Shown: positions 21,091-33,435 of the stretch, piece by piece
How positions within the stretch are numbered: position 1 is the first letter of the stretch
Layout: every line of letters starts with the position of its first letter
Program-made: the position numbers and the translations under genes
Notes under the pieces: model-generated
Told to the model about the DNA's origin: nothing
The model's input: the letters and a program-made list of their open reading frames with translations, nothing else
Database searches by the model: none
Origin: Mercurialis annua
Taxonomy: Eukaryota > Streptophyta > Magnoliopsida > Malpighiales > Euphorbiaceae
Reading direction: 5' to 3'
DNA: 64,000 nt
Assembly: GCF_937616625.2 (NCBI RefSeq)
Contig: NC_065576.1
Coordinates: forward strand, 4,776,501 to 4,840,500

Positions 21091-24000
21091 ATGACCACAA
21101 TTACCTCTTCCGAATTGAATTACCTCGTTTTCCGGTACCTTCAAGAATCAGGTCAGTCACACTTCTGAATCTCCGGTTCGGTTGAAATTGTTACTCATTA
21201 CGCATTAGATTATATTAGGTTAGGGTTTTTGCTGCTAGAGTTCATTTTTGTTTCTCATTATGTTATAGTATTGATGTAGAAATGAGCTAGGGGTTTCTAG
21301 ATCTGTTAAATGTTTGATTTGTTAAGAACTTTTCTGTTTTAGGTTAAAAAAATTATGTGTTTAAAAAATGAGGTAAGATTTGTAATCTTGTGACTGAAGT
21401 TTATAATCACACCTGCAGTGCAGTTTTTACTGGTGGTGCCATTAAGAAATGCGTATTTTTCGTCAACATTTTGTATGTGTGTTATTTATCATTTGATTTG
21501 CTGTATTCAGGTTTTACGCACGCGGCTTTTGCTCTAGGATATGAAGCCGGTATTAACAAATGTACTATAGATGGAAATATGGTTCCACCTGGTGCACTTA
21601 TTACCTCTGTTCAGAAGGGGATTCAATACTTGGAGATGGAAGCTAATTTGAGTAATGTTAGCATGCATTAGCCTTTGGCGTCGAGATTTTTTTAAATGTT
21701 CCAGTTATTTTGTCTGTTTGCGGTTGGACTTTAAGCTGATCAGTTTTTGTTTTAAGCTTGTCAGAGTGATGCAGATGTGGATGAAGATTTCTCGTTCTTG
21801 CAACCTTTGGATCTTATTACAAAAGATGTATTTGAATTACGGCAGATGATAAAAGATAGGAAAAAAAATCTGCACAAGGAGAGGGATAAAGATAAAGAGA
21901 AAGATAAAGAAAAAGAACTTGAAAGGGAGCATGAGAGAGAACGCTCTCGAATAAGAGAAAAGGAAAGACAAGAAAGGGAGAAGGAAAGTGAAAAGGATAG
22001 AGAGAGGGTAGAAAAGGATAAACATCGAGAAAAGCAGCATGAGGATAATACTGATAGAGAAATGCTTGTTGATCAAGCAGACAAGAATAACATCAAACAT
22101 GAAAATGTCAAGCATGAAAATGTAAGACATGAAGAAAATGGAATTTCTGGAGGTACATCTTTTTCCATGTTAGTTTTATATTCTTTTTTAACCTGTGCTA
22201 TTCAAATTTGGTATTTTAGCGGGAGTATTGTAATTGCATGTATCATACGTTGTATACCTAATTGTTATGTTTCCTGTATTAGTATTCTCTTGCTTGGATC
22301 ATTTGTATAATTGATAATTTAACTTGATCAATGATCATTGCTTAGCAGTAATATGGAGCTGTATCCTTTCATATCAAAATGAAATAATGGTATCTATTGA
22401 AAATTTGAAACCAAAAGTTACCTAAACTATTAGGTCAGGCGACAGTTGCAATTTCGTAATAATGAACTATATTGATTATAATTACGTTTAATTTCTTTCA
22501 TATAATGTAGATGCTGCACTTTATAATGGGCTGGGATTAAGTTTAGAAATGTCAATGTTTGGACAATTTGATAAACCAGATGTCATTGTTCACTCTGCTC
22601 AAAATAAGGACATGCATATAAGACATTTTGATTAGAACATGCTTTAAAATTATCTATATTAAAATATCCAGACAAGATTTGGTTGAAGAATCCAACTGGT
22701 GTTACAGCGGCTCTTAATGACTAATTTTGGAAATTTATTCCAAAACTCGTCTAATAACCAGTTCACTGACAGTTTAATAATCATCATCAACTCTAAAACA
22801 CCCCCTCATGCAAATGTGTATTGGGTTTGAAGCGTGAACAAAGTAGGTTCACTTTACCTTATGCCACTATTCAAGAAAATGGGGTTTCCAAGGGTCAAAC
22901 TCTAGACCTTTCACTTACAGAGGCTCTGATACCTTGATAAGTAACTAATTCACTCAATAGTTCAGAAGTTCCAACAATATTTATCGTTATCTCTAACAAA
23001 ACTTATGTAAATAGTACTTGGCATTCATTGAAGTTTCTCATTCCCCGACTACTGGGAATCAGACTACAAAATTTATGTTCAAAGGCTGTTTTCTTGTGGA
23101 GCTCTAAGCGAGAAACACCTTTATGCAGTTCTATTTCATATACACTATGGCACTATGCACTGGGATGTTCTGGTTATTCTTATAATTGCATTTCTAGGTT
23201 AAATGGCTTATAGCCTTTAAGACAAGCGGCTTATGAAACTAGTTTATATAGTAATGTATCTAGGAAAAATTCATGTATGGAATCTTTTTGAACAAACAAA
23301 AAGTAATACTATGTGAAGATTTATCTAAAGTTGGTTTGGTAATTAAATATGTATCAAATACATGCTAGTGAATAATATCTTGCACCTCATCTGGCTTCTA
23401 AGAAAACCTATTAGGATTTGTCAGTACAGGGTTGCAGCCACAGAATAACTGGAACTTTTTTAAGTTGTCTATTGATATGTTTCTTAGAAATTTGCAAAAT
23501 GAGGCGCATTTCTCACTCTCTTTCTCTGAATTTTTAAAAAATAGTTTCTTTTACAGGACCAGAAACAATGGATATATCCACTACATCAGCATCTCAAACA
23601 TGTGATATTCCTAATTCTGATGTGATGGTTTTGGAGGGGCATATATCAGAGGTTTGTGAATTGTACATCTCATATACTTTGTTTTTAATATTTGACAAAA
23701 ATACTTAAAAACCCCCCACCTTTGACTTTACTTTCAATTGCACCACCACGTAGGAGAATTTTCAATTACACCCTATTTAGGGTTTTCAGTTTTCGTCTGC
23801 ACCCCAATTGACTAAAATGACATCTTTTTATTTAGAAAAAAGTTTAAATTAATCCTTCATATACTAATTTATTTGTTTTTTTCAAATGGAAAAAATAATG
23901 ATACAATCTCTCTATTTAGTTGGTTTTAATAATTTTATCATTAAATTAATTAAATTATCATTTTTTTTTATTTTGGGGTACAGATGAAAACCGAAAACCC

Positions 24001-27000
24001 TAAATAGGGTGCAATTAAGAATTCTCCTAGGTGGTGGTGGAATTGAAAAAAAGTTCAAAGATGGGGGGTTTTCAGTATTTTTGCCTTAATATTTTGATGT
24101 TTGTATGCAGTGTACTTACTGCTTTTTCAGCAAGGTGTATTTACTATGATTTGTCAGTTTTTATTTCTTTATTTCTTCAGGTTTGTGCATGTGCCTGGAG
24201 TCCAACTGGATCGCTTCTTGCATCTGGGTGGGTTATTTTTATCCCATGAGAATGCTTCATTCTTCTACTTGCATTTGATGATTTTAGGGAAACACTTCTT
24301 TTGCACTTTTATCTGTGCTGCCCCTTGTATGGTCAAGGTACTAGCACTGTGGCCCTGAGATTTTGTCCTCCACTAGTGGAATAACAAAGGTTTCTGATTT
24401 TTTTCCCTTAAATAAAACCTGTTTGACACTAAGCATTTAGGTTAGTATTTGATTTGAATTAATTGTACAGTGTCCTAAACCAAAAGGAATATTTCTGCAA
24501 AAATATTAGATTGAAATTAATTAATATATTCAAATATTTGTGATTTGGTAATCCATTTGCGATAAGAGATGGTAAGTTGGATCCTGTGCCTGTGCATGTT
24601 GTATTATATGGAATTTAGAGACTGAATTGATTCTATGTATGAAAGCACATGAACTCTATTTGTGATGCATTAGGCGCTATGACCTTTGCTGAGAGGGTTT
24701 TAACTGGCTGGTTGTGTCACCTTATGAGTTTCACTTCCACATATTGTATCAGTTTTTTTGTTGTTGTATTGGCAGTAACCCACTGTAGAAAGCTAAGCAA
24801 GTATCCAGATTACTTTTCTGGCAGTGTCATGACTTTACATTAACTGGTCTAACACTTGGTAATGAATTTCTTCGTGTCCAGATTACTTTTCTGGCAGTGT
24901 CATGACTTTACACTAACTGGTCTGACATTTGGTAATGAATTTCTTGGTAGTAATTATTTTCAGTTCTGTGATAAAGGGTTGCAAATGGTGAATAATTGAA
25001 CATGATTTATCCTTTTGGCTTTTGGAATGGAGATCTTTTCTGTTATTCTTTTTTGAATGTGATTACTGCATCATTCTTTTTAATAAAGCTTTTGATCATG
25101 TGTAACTTCATTCTTTTTGCCATAATTTGTAGGTCTGGAGATTCGACGGCACGGATTTGGTCAATAGCAGAAGGGACATCTAGATCGGGTGTACAGAATA
25201 GTCCTCTGAATGTGCTAGTGTTGAAGCACGTAAAAGGAAGAACAAATGAGAAGAGCAAAGATGTCACGACACTAGATTGGAGTGTAAGTTTTCTATGGTG
25301 CCGCTACTGTTAATTATAAATGGTATAAGGAACATTGCATGATTTTGATAAGGTTCAATGTGAAACTGAATTTTGACTACTTTCATGCCCTTCTGGAAAG
25401 TACCTCTTGTACACCCAATTTCCATCTGCTAGTCGTGCTTATTTATGTAATCTAATAAAAAAAAAAGTTCACTCTTTCAGTGTTACACTATTCACGCTAT
25501 GTAGATGTTAGAAATTTACTTTTGATGCTATTTTTTCTCAGTTTGTTCCACTTGAAATTTGTAAATTTCTTGTAATATTTTTATCTCAGTTTGTCCCAAA
25601 TCTAATTGCATCCATTTGTCTTCACCTGTAGACTGAGGGAACCTTACTTGCAACAGGTTCATATGATGGGCAAGCAAGAATTTGGAATACAAATGGTAAG
25701 ATTTTCCATAATTTGCTTCAGTCTCTCTTTCCTGTGGCTTGGTCTATTTATTTATATGAACAAGCTACTGTTATATTGCCCTTAGAAAACCTAGTTTACC
25801 AAAAACACTGTACTAAATTTAAAGAAACATAAGCTTAGGTTAATCACTTACCTGAGACAGGCTGGTGGTAACAACTGCTTGAGATTGATCATCTGGAGTC
25901 GAGGCTTCTCATTTAAATAAAGTCTTTTAGTTCTTTTCAGAAATTTTGAAGGATTTGCCTGGAATTGTTATTTTTGATGCCATCATGTAGCATTTTTTCC
26001 AAATGCTTGAATTTTTGCCTTTTACAGGTGAACTGATGACTACATTGAGTAAACACAAAGGACCTATATTTTCTCTGAAGTGGAACAAAAAGTGTGATTT
26101 TCTTCTTACTGGTAGCTGCGATAAAACTGCAATAGTGTGGGACGTGAAAGCAGAGGAATGGAAACAACAATTTGAATTTCATTCAGGTATTACATTGCAT
26201 CCGTTTTCAGATGTTACTAAACATTTTTAATATTTTTAATTTGACCAGTCATAATTGGATTCTTTGGTTGCGTGTTCTTTTTCCTTTAGGTCCTATACTT
26301 GATGTTGACTGGCGCAATAATACTTCATTTGCGACAAGCTCCACCGACAATATGATTTATGTTTGCAGAGTTGGAGATACCCGCCCTGTTAAAGCTTTTG
26401 CCGGCCATCAGGTTTTTTTAGCTTCCAACTCTTCTTGTTTTTAAGCGGTTGGCTGTGACCATTCAGTAAATGGTAGCATGAGATCGTCTGGTTCTGGCTA
26501 GTTGAATCTCCTTTATGCTTGACTCTTATAAGATACTCTATGAAGTATGAACTGTAACCTAACCTTGCTATGATAATTAATCTAAGACAATTTATGCTTG
26601 TATTCTATTGACTATGCACTCATCTGATTAATTTGATGTGCAACCAGTTGAGTGCTTGTACCATTGTGTTGTCGATGTAGAGTAGAATATTGCAAATTGA
26701 CAAATCTTGTTACTACAGCCGCTATTTAACAAAGTCCATGCTTTCATATTAATATGAATTTTTCTTGATCAACTGTCACATTATACTGTTTTTAGGAGTT
26801 AATATTTTGTTCTTCTACAATTTCAGGGTGAGGTTAATTGTGTCAAATGGGATCCCACAGGCTCATTGCTCGCATCATGTTCTGATGATATTAGTGCTAA
26901 GGTCGTATGTAATGCCTTTTTCTTCCATTTACGGTGTTTATAGCTTTTTTAGTTCTAGCTTTATACAGTTAGTTACATGCATATCCACCACTCCTTGTCC

Positions 27001-28740
27001 AAAGCTTTTCACAATTTTTTTGGTTACGGGTTTTATTTTTTCAGAAATATTAGTAGTAACAAAATTGTTTAGTCCCTATGCTTTAAATAGGTCCTAAGTA
27101 AATTGGTGTCAGTATATTACTTGCTAGTGTTCCAGCAACTTATCAAAAATGTTTGCTACAGATATGGAGTATGAAGCAAGATAAATATGTTCACGATTTG
27201 AGAGAACATTCCAAGGTATGTGCTGAGTTTCTTGTCCCGTTTTTCATGTAACTATATATTGTAGGACCTAGACCCACTGAATTATGACAAAGCTGTTACT
27301 TTGTCTTTTGTAGGAGATTTATACCATCAGATGGAGCCCCACTGGACCTGGTACAAACAATCCTAACCAACAATTAGTGCTGGCGAGGTAAATTGGCGGT
27401 TTGACGAACTAATAGTAAATTTGTGTTAATTAATGTGGTGCTGTGTATATGTTGCATGCTACACATATTAGTCCGTTTTGGCTGTTTGGTGTTAAAAAAA
27501 GAATGTCTTTTGAATTAGTTATTTGATTTTTTTTTAATTGTTTTAAATTGTTTTTTCAAATTATGTTTTGAAAAAGCTTATATTTACTAGCTTTTCTCAA
27601 AGAATATTTTTTGAACTCAAAAAATAAAATTCCTTGTGGAGAAAGTGGGTTTTCCAACTTCAATCCCAAATGATTCCATTGTAGTTGCTAGGGCTGCTCA
27701 TGAGATTGAATCCATGCCATTATCGAGTTACTAGTGGTTTTGCCTTTTCTTGCTAATCTTGATCATTATTTAAGGAGCAGTTACATTTTCTTTAATTTGT
27801 TTCTTTTTCTCTAATTTCTGCTGTTTAATTTTTTTTATACAGTGCATCATTTGACTCCACGGTGAAGTTATGGGATGTGGAACTTGGTAAACTCCTGTGC
27901 AGTTTGGAGGGACACAGGTAACTTACTTATAGCTTGCTTATGGTTGGATTGGAGATAAAGTTTTAAGTTGCGCAATTTTAGGTCAAGACATTAGCGGTGT
28001 GCATTCGGTTCAAACTGAATCAAAATCTTGACTTTTTTAATGTCGAACTTGATCAAATTTACAAGGATGAAATATTTCAAACCGAACTGAACTGATTGGT
28101 TAGGTTGATTTTTTTAGTTTGGTTTGTCCCATAGGTAAACTGAATTGTTTTTTACTTATAAAATTAAACTGAACCAAAAAGTGATATTTTTTATAATGTG
28201 AAATCAAACTGAACCAAAATTTTCGGTTTGGTTTGGTTTTTGCACACCCCTACAAGACACCTAGCTAAATGGAGGAATGCATCTTCTGATATTTTTTAGT
28301 GAACAAAGCAATATTTTTTTTATTTACACTACATGCTGACTTTTTTTGTCAAAATCGATCTCCTTTCAGTAAAGCGAATCATTTACTGTATTCACTATTT
28401 GAATAAAACACTAGGAATAACACAGGCCAAAAAAATTTGCTGGCAGCGCTCAGTTTTTGTCTATTTTTAGCATTATACACAAGTGTATTTACGAGCATCC
28501 ATTTTCTATTGTTTTTCCAGGGAGCCTGTGTATTCAGTTGCATTTAGCCCAAACGGGGAGTATTTAGCTAGCGGGTCTCTTGATAAGTGTATCAACATAT
28601 GGTCTTTGAAAGACGGTAAGGTCGTAAAAACATACACCGGCAACGGCGGAATATTCGAGGTTTGTTGGAATAAAGAAGGTGACAAAATCGCTGCATGCTT
28701 TGCCAACAATACAGTATGTGTATTGGATTTGAGAATGTAA
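21091..28740 (+). CDS. HOS15: LisH and WD40-repeat co-repressor HOS15 (TBL1-like)
   Basis: Fourteen exons, summing to 1731 nt (576 aa): 21091-21151, 21511-21656, 21765-22152, 23557-23651, 24181-24227, 25133-25283, 25632-25695, 26028-26186, 26290-26411, 26827-26901, 27162-27215, 27314-27387, 27843-27917, 28521-28740. All introns are GT-AG and the frame holds throughout. Residues 6-38 form the LisH motif ([20 protein letters not shown]). Residues 98-162 are a Lys/Arg/Glu/Asp-rich coiled segment. WD40 repeats run from about 221 to the end, with blades closing ARIWSI, ARIWNT, AIVWDV, AKIWSM, VKLWDV and INIWSL. Arabidopsis HOS15 is nuclear, acts with histone deacetylases in cold response and flowering, and serves as a CUL4-DDB1 substrate receptor. 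Exon 10 could instead end at 26904 (donor GTATGT), adding one Val. Introns hold several transposons. Confidence 0.95.
22748..22998 (-). mobile_element. TRIM retrotransposon in HOS15 intron 3 (TSD AAACT)
   Basis: Minus-strand order: LTR 22998-22935 (64 bp, TGTTAGAG...CTTATCA), primer-binding site 22934-22923 (AGGTATCAGAGC, complementary to initiator Met-tRNA with one change), about 110 bp internal, polypurine tract TGAGGGGG, then a diverged second LTR 22800-22748 (TGTTTTAGAG...). The exact 5-bp duplication AAACT lies at 22743-22747 and 22999-23003. Total length is 251 bp with no coding sequence, which defines a terminal-repeat retrotransposon in miniature. LTR divergence shows that it is old. 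Confidence 0.85.
23694..24085. mobile_element. Mutator-type MITE in HOS15 intron 4 (9-bp TSD)
   Basis: 392-bp palindromic element. The inverted ends are GACAAAAATACT...AAAACC and their near complement ...CAGTATTTTTGCC, and the arms pair for about 130 bp. The 9-bp duplication TTAATATTT lies at 23685-23693 and 24086-24094, exact. It ends less than 100 bp before exon 5. Confidence 0.9.
24805..24950. repeat. 73-bp tandem duplication in HOS15 intron 5
   Basis: CCAGATTACTTTTCTGGCAG starts at 24805 and again at 24878; the following sequence matches with a handful of substitutions to about 24950. It is an old local duplication with no open frame across it. Confidence 0.85.
27992..28252. mobile_element. 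hAT MITE in HOS15 intron 13
   Basis: 261-bp element with ends TAGCGGTGTGCA and TGCACACCCCTA (inverted, one mismatch). It is flanked by CAAGACAT / CAAGACAC, an 8-bp duplication with one change. The inside is full of TTTGGTTTGG / CAAACTGAA motifs. A diverged relative lies downstream at 29077-29296. Confidence 0.85.
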
Positions 28741-29076
28741 GTAGCTCTCAAGGGTGCCAAATTATCCAAAGAGTGCTCTAAAACACTGCACGAGCGTTCT
28801 ATTTAATTGGTCATCAGTCGCCTGTCGGTAGTTTCCTTTTGATGCTTATGGGTAAGTGTATCTTTGATTAGGTTAATTTTTGTGTTTTTTTTATTCGAAT
28901 TCTTTTAGTTGTAGCCTTGTAGGTGTTTACTAATTTTAATATCTCAATTTAAGCTGTAACACTTGCTTGGTAGCTAGGGATCTTCTTTGTATTTATATAG
29001 ATCAGTAATGGATTATGTACAGATTATTCTCATTGGATCCTTCTTGCAATCTTGCCTCACTTGAGCCCTAGTATTC

Positions 29077-29296
29077 AAGGTGTGCATTTGTTCAAACTGA
29101 ATCAAAACCGAGCTTAATTTTTTTATTTTCACAAATGGAAATCGAACGAATTTAAATACTTTTAAGTGAATCAGTCAGTTCAGTAGATTTTTTCAGTTTG
29201 GTTTGAACTAAAAATGAACTGAACATTGAATGTTTTTTTATAATATCAGATCAAATCGGTTTGGTTCAATTAGGTTTGACTTTTGCCCACTCCTTC
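29077..29296. mobile_element. Diverged hAT MITE between the HOS15 and PPR genes
   Basis: Starts AAGGTGTGCATTTG and ends TTTGCCCACTCCTT. The inner CAAACTGAATCAAAA is shared with the copy in HOS15 intron 13. The ends are decayed and no TSD was found. It occupies part of the 712 bp between the two convergent stop codons and may lie in one of the 3' UTRs. Confidence 0.6.
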
Positions 29297-29452
29297 CCAA
29301 GCTTGCACTTCTCCACAGGCGTTTGAATTTAAAAAAAAATGTAAATAATAATAATATGTCAAGATCTGTTGTCAAGCCTAAAGTTGGAAACATTGAAAGT
29401 GAAATAATAAGCTGAATCAAGCAGTATGCATTTTTAGCAATAAATTTACAGT

Positions 29453-31342
29453 TCACCAGTAATCCTGACATGAACAAGAACCGTCTACAAAATGGTGGAA
29501 GCGATTCCGATCCCTCATTACAATCTTACGACGGGTGATCTTTGATATCAACTTTGTCACCGCATGACAATCTGCACAAACTCGAAGATTCTTCACTATC
29601 TTAATAGGAGTTCCTGGTTTAGTACTGATTAGACCGTAAGCAATAGCAAGTTTCTCACTATGTACTTTAAGATTCTGTTCCTTTTGTGCATCCGCTAGAT
29701 CATGGAGTACTAGATCCGTATGAGGCTTATAACCTTGAGCCTTGAGCCAACTATCGATCTCCTCCAACATCATATATATCTCTTTACTCTTTCGATGTCT
29801 CAAATCTCCTGCTAGAAACTCGTGTACATTATTACCCACTTCAATTGAGCTACAACCCGGTTCCTTTTCGATCCCACTATCTTTTAACAATGTTCTCATT
29901 TTTGCTACATTCTCCCAATTACCCGTTGCTGCATATATGTTTGACAGGAGTACATAAGTCCCCGAATTTGCAAGATTTTGGCTGATTAGAAATTCTGCGA
30001 TTTCCTCTCCAAGAGTTAGGTTCCCATGTAGCCTACACGCCCCTAGCAAAGTTCCCCATAAGATCGGATCCGGGTCAATCTCCATTTTCTTAACAAGCTC
30101 ATATGCTTCTTTAAGTTGACCTGCACGACCAAGAAGATTAACCATACATCCATAATGCTCGATCTTTGGTTCGATCCCATATTCTTTTTTCATCAAACGG
30201 AAAAGCTCCCATCCTTCATTAACCAAACCGGAATGACCACAAGCACTCAATATGCCAATAAACGTTATATCAGTAGGTCGGTATCCAAGCTTACACATCT
30301 CGTCGAATAGCTGCAAAGCATCTCGAGTGAATCCATGTGTTGCATATCCACTAATCATCGAATTCCAAATAACAACATCTTTGTGTTTAATCCTTTCAAA
30401 AACCAATCTCGCATCCTCCAAACTCCCGCACTTGCTATACATATCAATCAATGCACTACCGACATGATTATTAATCTCAATCTCATTATTCTGAACATAA
30501 GAATGAACCCATTTTCCCGATTCCAACGCACCAATTTGCCCACAACCAGATAAAACAGCCAGCACAGTGACTTCATTAGGCTTAATCTTAGCCTTCAACA
30601 TTTCTCTAAACAGCACCAAACCCTTATTAGCCAATCCGTGTTGAACATACCCATCAATCATCACATTCCAACACACTAAATCCCTCTCATCCAATCCATC
30701 GAACAACCCTCTCGCCTCCTTAAGCATCCCGTGTCTCGCATAACACGTAATCATCGCAGTCGACGAAACTAAACTTCTCTCAGGCATATTATCAAACAGT
30801 TTACGTGCAGAAATAAAGTCCCCTCCTCTCGCATAAACATCAACAAGACAAGTCCTTACATACAAATCCGAATCAAACCCAAATTTCACAGCATGAGAAT
30901 GAATCAGTACTGCAAATTCTAGCGGGCAGGACTTTAAAATCGATGAAAAAGTAAACGCATTTGGACTAACATTTTGTGTCAGCATTTCTTGGTAAAAAAC
31001 AAAGGCTTGGTGATGGAGATTATGTAAAGCATGAGCATGGATGATTGAGGTGTAAAAAAATACATTAGGGTTTAGGGTTTGGTTAAAAAGTGTGAGAGAG
31101 TGAGTTAGGTGATGTAATGAAGAGTAAGAGCGTTGAAGCTTGAAGTTGAGGATTGGGTTTTGATGGAGATTGTGGCGGTATAAAATGGCATGGATTTGTT
31201 GAATTTGTGTTAGGGATTTGGATTTGTCTAGTAGAATTGCAAGTTTTTCTGGTGATGGACGGTGGTGATTGGCCGAGGAGCGGGCGGTGGTGGTGTTTGA
31301 TAGCGGTGGTAGTTGAGTGGTTAAGAAGGTGGGAGATGACAT
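29453..31342 (-). CDS. ELI1: PPR-E/E+-DYW organelle RNA-editing factor, ELI1-like
   Basis: Intronless, 629 aa. The Ser/Thr-rich N-terminus (residues 1-30) looks like a chloroplast transit peptide. PLS-type pentatricopeptide repeats run from about 95 to 430 (for example VSSTAMITCYARHG, VCWNVMIDGYVQHG, VIWNSMISGYATHG). The E/E+ region follows to about 535, then a full DYW deaminase domain: HSE (561-563), CADC (589-592) and the end CSCQDYW. PPR repeats read a specific RNA site and the DYW domain deaminates C to U. The nearest protein I know is Arabidopsis At4g37380 (ELI1), reported for a plastid ndhB site. Similarity covers the whole length, including RHNL, PERSLVSSTAMITCYA and the DYW domain. 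The start at 31342 gives the expected transit peptide. Confidence 0.93.
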   Translation of the reverse strand: MSSPTFLTTQLPPLSNTTTARSSANHHRPSPEKLAILLDKSKSLTQIQQIHAILYRHNLHQNPILNFKLQRSYSSLHHLTHSLTLFNQTLNPNVFFYTSIIHAHALHNLHHQAFVFYQEMLTQNVSPNAFTFSSILKSCPLEFAVLIHSHAVKFGFDSDLYVRTCLVDVYARGGDFISARKLFDNMPERSLVSSTAMITCYARHGMLKEARGLFDGLDERDLVCWNVMIDGYVQHGLANKGLVLFREMLKAKIKPNEVTVLAVLSGCGQIGALESGKWVHSYVQNNEIEINNHVGSALIDMYSKCGSLEDARLVFERIKHKDVVIWNSMISGYATHGFTRDALQLFDEMCKLGYRPTDITFIGILSACGHSGLVNEGWELFRLMKKEYGIEPKIEHYGCMVNLLGRAGQLKEAYELVKKMEIDPDPILWGTLLGACRLHGNLTLGEEIAEFLISQNLANSGTYVLLSNIYAATGNWENVAKMRTLLKDSGIEKEPGCSSIEVGNNVHEFLAGDLRHRKSKEIYMMLEEIDSWLKAQGYKPHTDLVLHDLADAQKEQNLKVHSEKLAIAYGLISTKPGTPIKIVKNLRVCADCHAVTKLISKITRRKIVMRDRNRFHHFVDGSCSCQDYW

Positions 31343-31416
31343 GGTATTTGGGGGACTGTAAATGAGTTCGAATTATTTATCTTTTGTGTTAAAATTGCAG
31401 AAATTATCAAAAAAAC

Positions 31417-32478
31417 CAATGTTTTTAAAACCAGATCGGAAATCGAACCGGTTTCGTCGGGAGTTTATGGTTCGACCGGTTCAACCGGATTTTTTAATTA
31501 TAATAAATATAAATTATTTAAATTAAAAATATATGTATTATAAATAAAAATATGATAAAATATTTAAATAAAATTATCTTTTAAGATTTTTATTATATAA
31601 TGTAATTATAAATAATTAATTTTAAGAATATATAGAATAATTACTCTAAATGAGAAAAAAATAATTCTTTTTAAATTATTGTTATTAATTAAAATTATAT
31701 AATTAAAGTTTATAAATAAAAAATGTAATGAAATATTTAAATAGAATTTAGAAATATAATATAATTGATCAATATTTATATGTATATAGAATAATTATAT
31801 TGTATGAAAAAAAATATAACTTTTAAAAAACATAACTTTTGATTTAACATGTTATCATATTTTAATTTTAAATTTTTTTATTATGAAATATAATTATATA
31901 ATAATATTCAAGAGATAAATATATAATTTTTAATTTTTAATAATTAAAAATAATTAAATAAAAAAAAATATAGTATTTATAAATAAAAATGTGATAATAT
32001 ATTTAAATAACAAAAATTATGATTTTTTATGTATTATAATTATAAATAATTAATATTTAAAAATAGATTTTCTTGATTCATATTTAAGAGTATATAATAA
32101 TATTAGAGAGAGTTGGTGTTTTTTTAGAAAAATATTTGTTTCATAAAAGTTAAAATGACATACGAGAGAGAGAATAGTATGAGTAATTAATATGAGAGAG
32201 AAAAATAATGCACATGGATGAAAGAAAAAAAAAAGACACACATGGTAGGAGCCACAAATGTATCTTTTATTAAAAAAAAGGTTCCTTTTCTGACTATTTT
32301 ACTGAAAACCGGATTTGTCCGGTTTTTGTGCAAAATCCGGTTTTCCCGGTTAAATCCGGTTTTTAACCGGTTTTGTCCAGTTTTTTAACATTTCGATTTT
32401 AATAGAAAACCGAACCGAACACCCAGCCGGTTTCCGGTTAATTCGGTCCGACCGGCTGGTCCGGTTTTCGAAACATTG
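31417..32478. mobile_element. TIR element with CCGGTTT motifs (hAT-like)
   Basis: Ends CAATGTTTTTAAAACC and GGTTTTCGAAACATTG are inverted. Inside are many AACCGG/CCGGTT motifs at both ends and an AT-rich core. It is about 1.06 kb, with no coding sequence and no clear 8-bp TSD. It begins 74 bp upstream of the PPR start codon, so it probably forms or abuts that promoter. A relative is at 39132-39715. Confidence 0.65.
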
Positions 32479-32816
32479 CAAACTAAGCAACTAAATAATA
32501 CTATAAACGATACCAAGATTAAAGTAATTAAGATTTTAAGTTCACCGCAATTGAAAAAAACTCGAGCATTACATACTTAATACTTTATATGATAATTAAA
32601 AAAAAAATCAAAGACAATTGTATCTGTTGGGCGTTTTCCAACTTTTGGCGAGAAACCATAACATGTGTGTGTTGAATGCAGATGTGATAGAAACGAATTT
32701 CCAATTTGTATAGAACTTTACTTCGTAACAGACAATTGGTGTTTGCTTAAATTTATAACAGGTTCCAAAAGTTTGTCAAGTAAACTGGAATGAAAATGAC
32801 GCAAATAGTTTGAATT

Positions 32817-33381
32817 TGTTGGGTTTTATAGGTTCATAACGCAGCGGAATTTCAAAAATTTATCTAAAAACCCAAACCAAGATCCATGTAATTCGAATTA
32901 ACAGAATAATTACTTACTTGTATGTCGAATTCAACAGCAATGTAGGAAGGAAGGAGGTGGTTCACTTTGGTGATACCTGGCCTCGGATCAGAAACGCCTC
33001 CAAAAGAATGCGTCCTCTACGAGTATCCACACGAACAGACCTTAGCCAAAACTAGTGCTTGTGTGCTATCACTATTGCTTCACAAGCAATTTCGAATTTT
33101 AGTGATTTAGTGAATAATGAATTTCGTGATTCTCAAACCAACTGCTTAATGAGTAATTTATAGCGATAAATAACACTAGGGTTTGAGACAAATTCGAATT
33201 TCAATCTCATTGCAATTCTACAAGTTTATGTTTATCAAAAACTCTTTTTTGATAATTATCCATATATATTAATTACTATATTTATTATTTTCCAAAAATA
33301 ATAAATTAAGGAAAACACTTATCCTTAAATTTCGAATTAATATATATATTTATTAATATATATATATATATATATATTACG

Positions 33382-33435
<54 letters not shown>

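Noticed and set aside
21837..22130. Minus-strand ORF in HOS15 exon 3
   Set aside because: Shadow of the Lys/Glu/Arg-rich coding repeat on the opposite strand.
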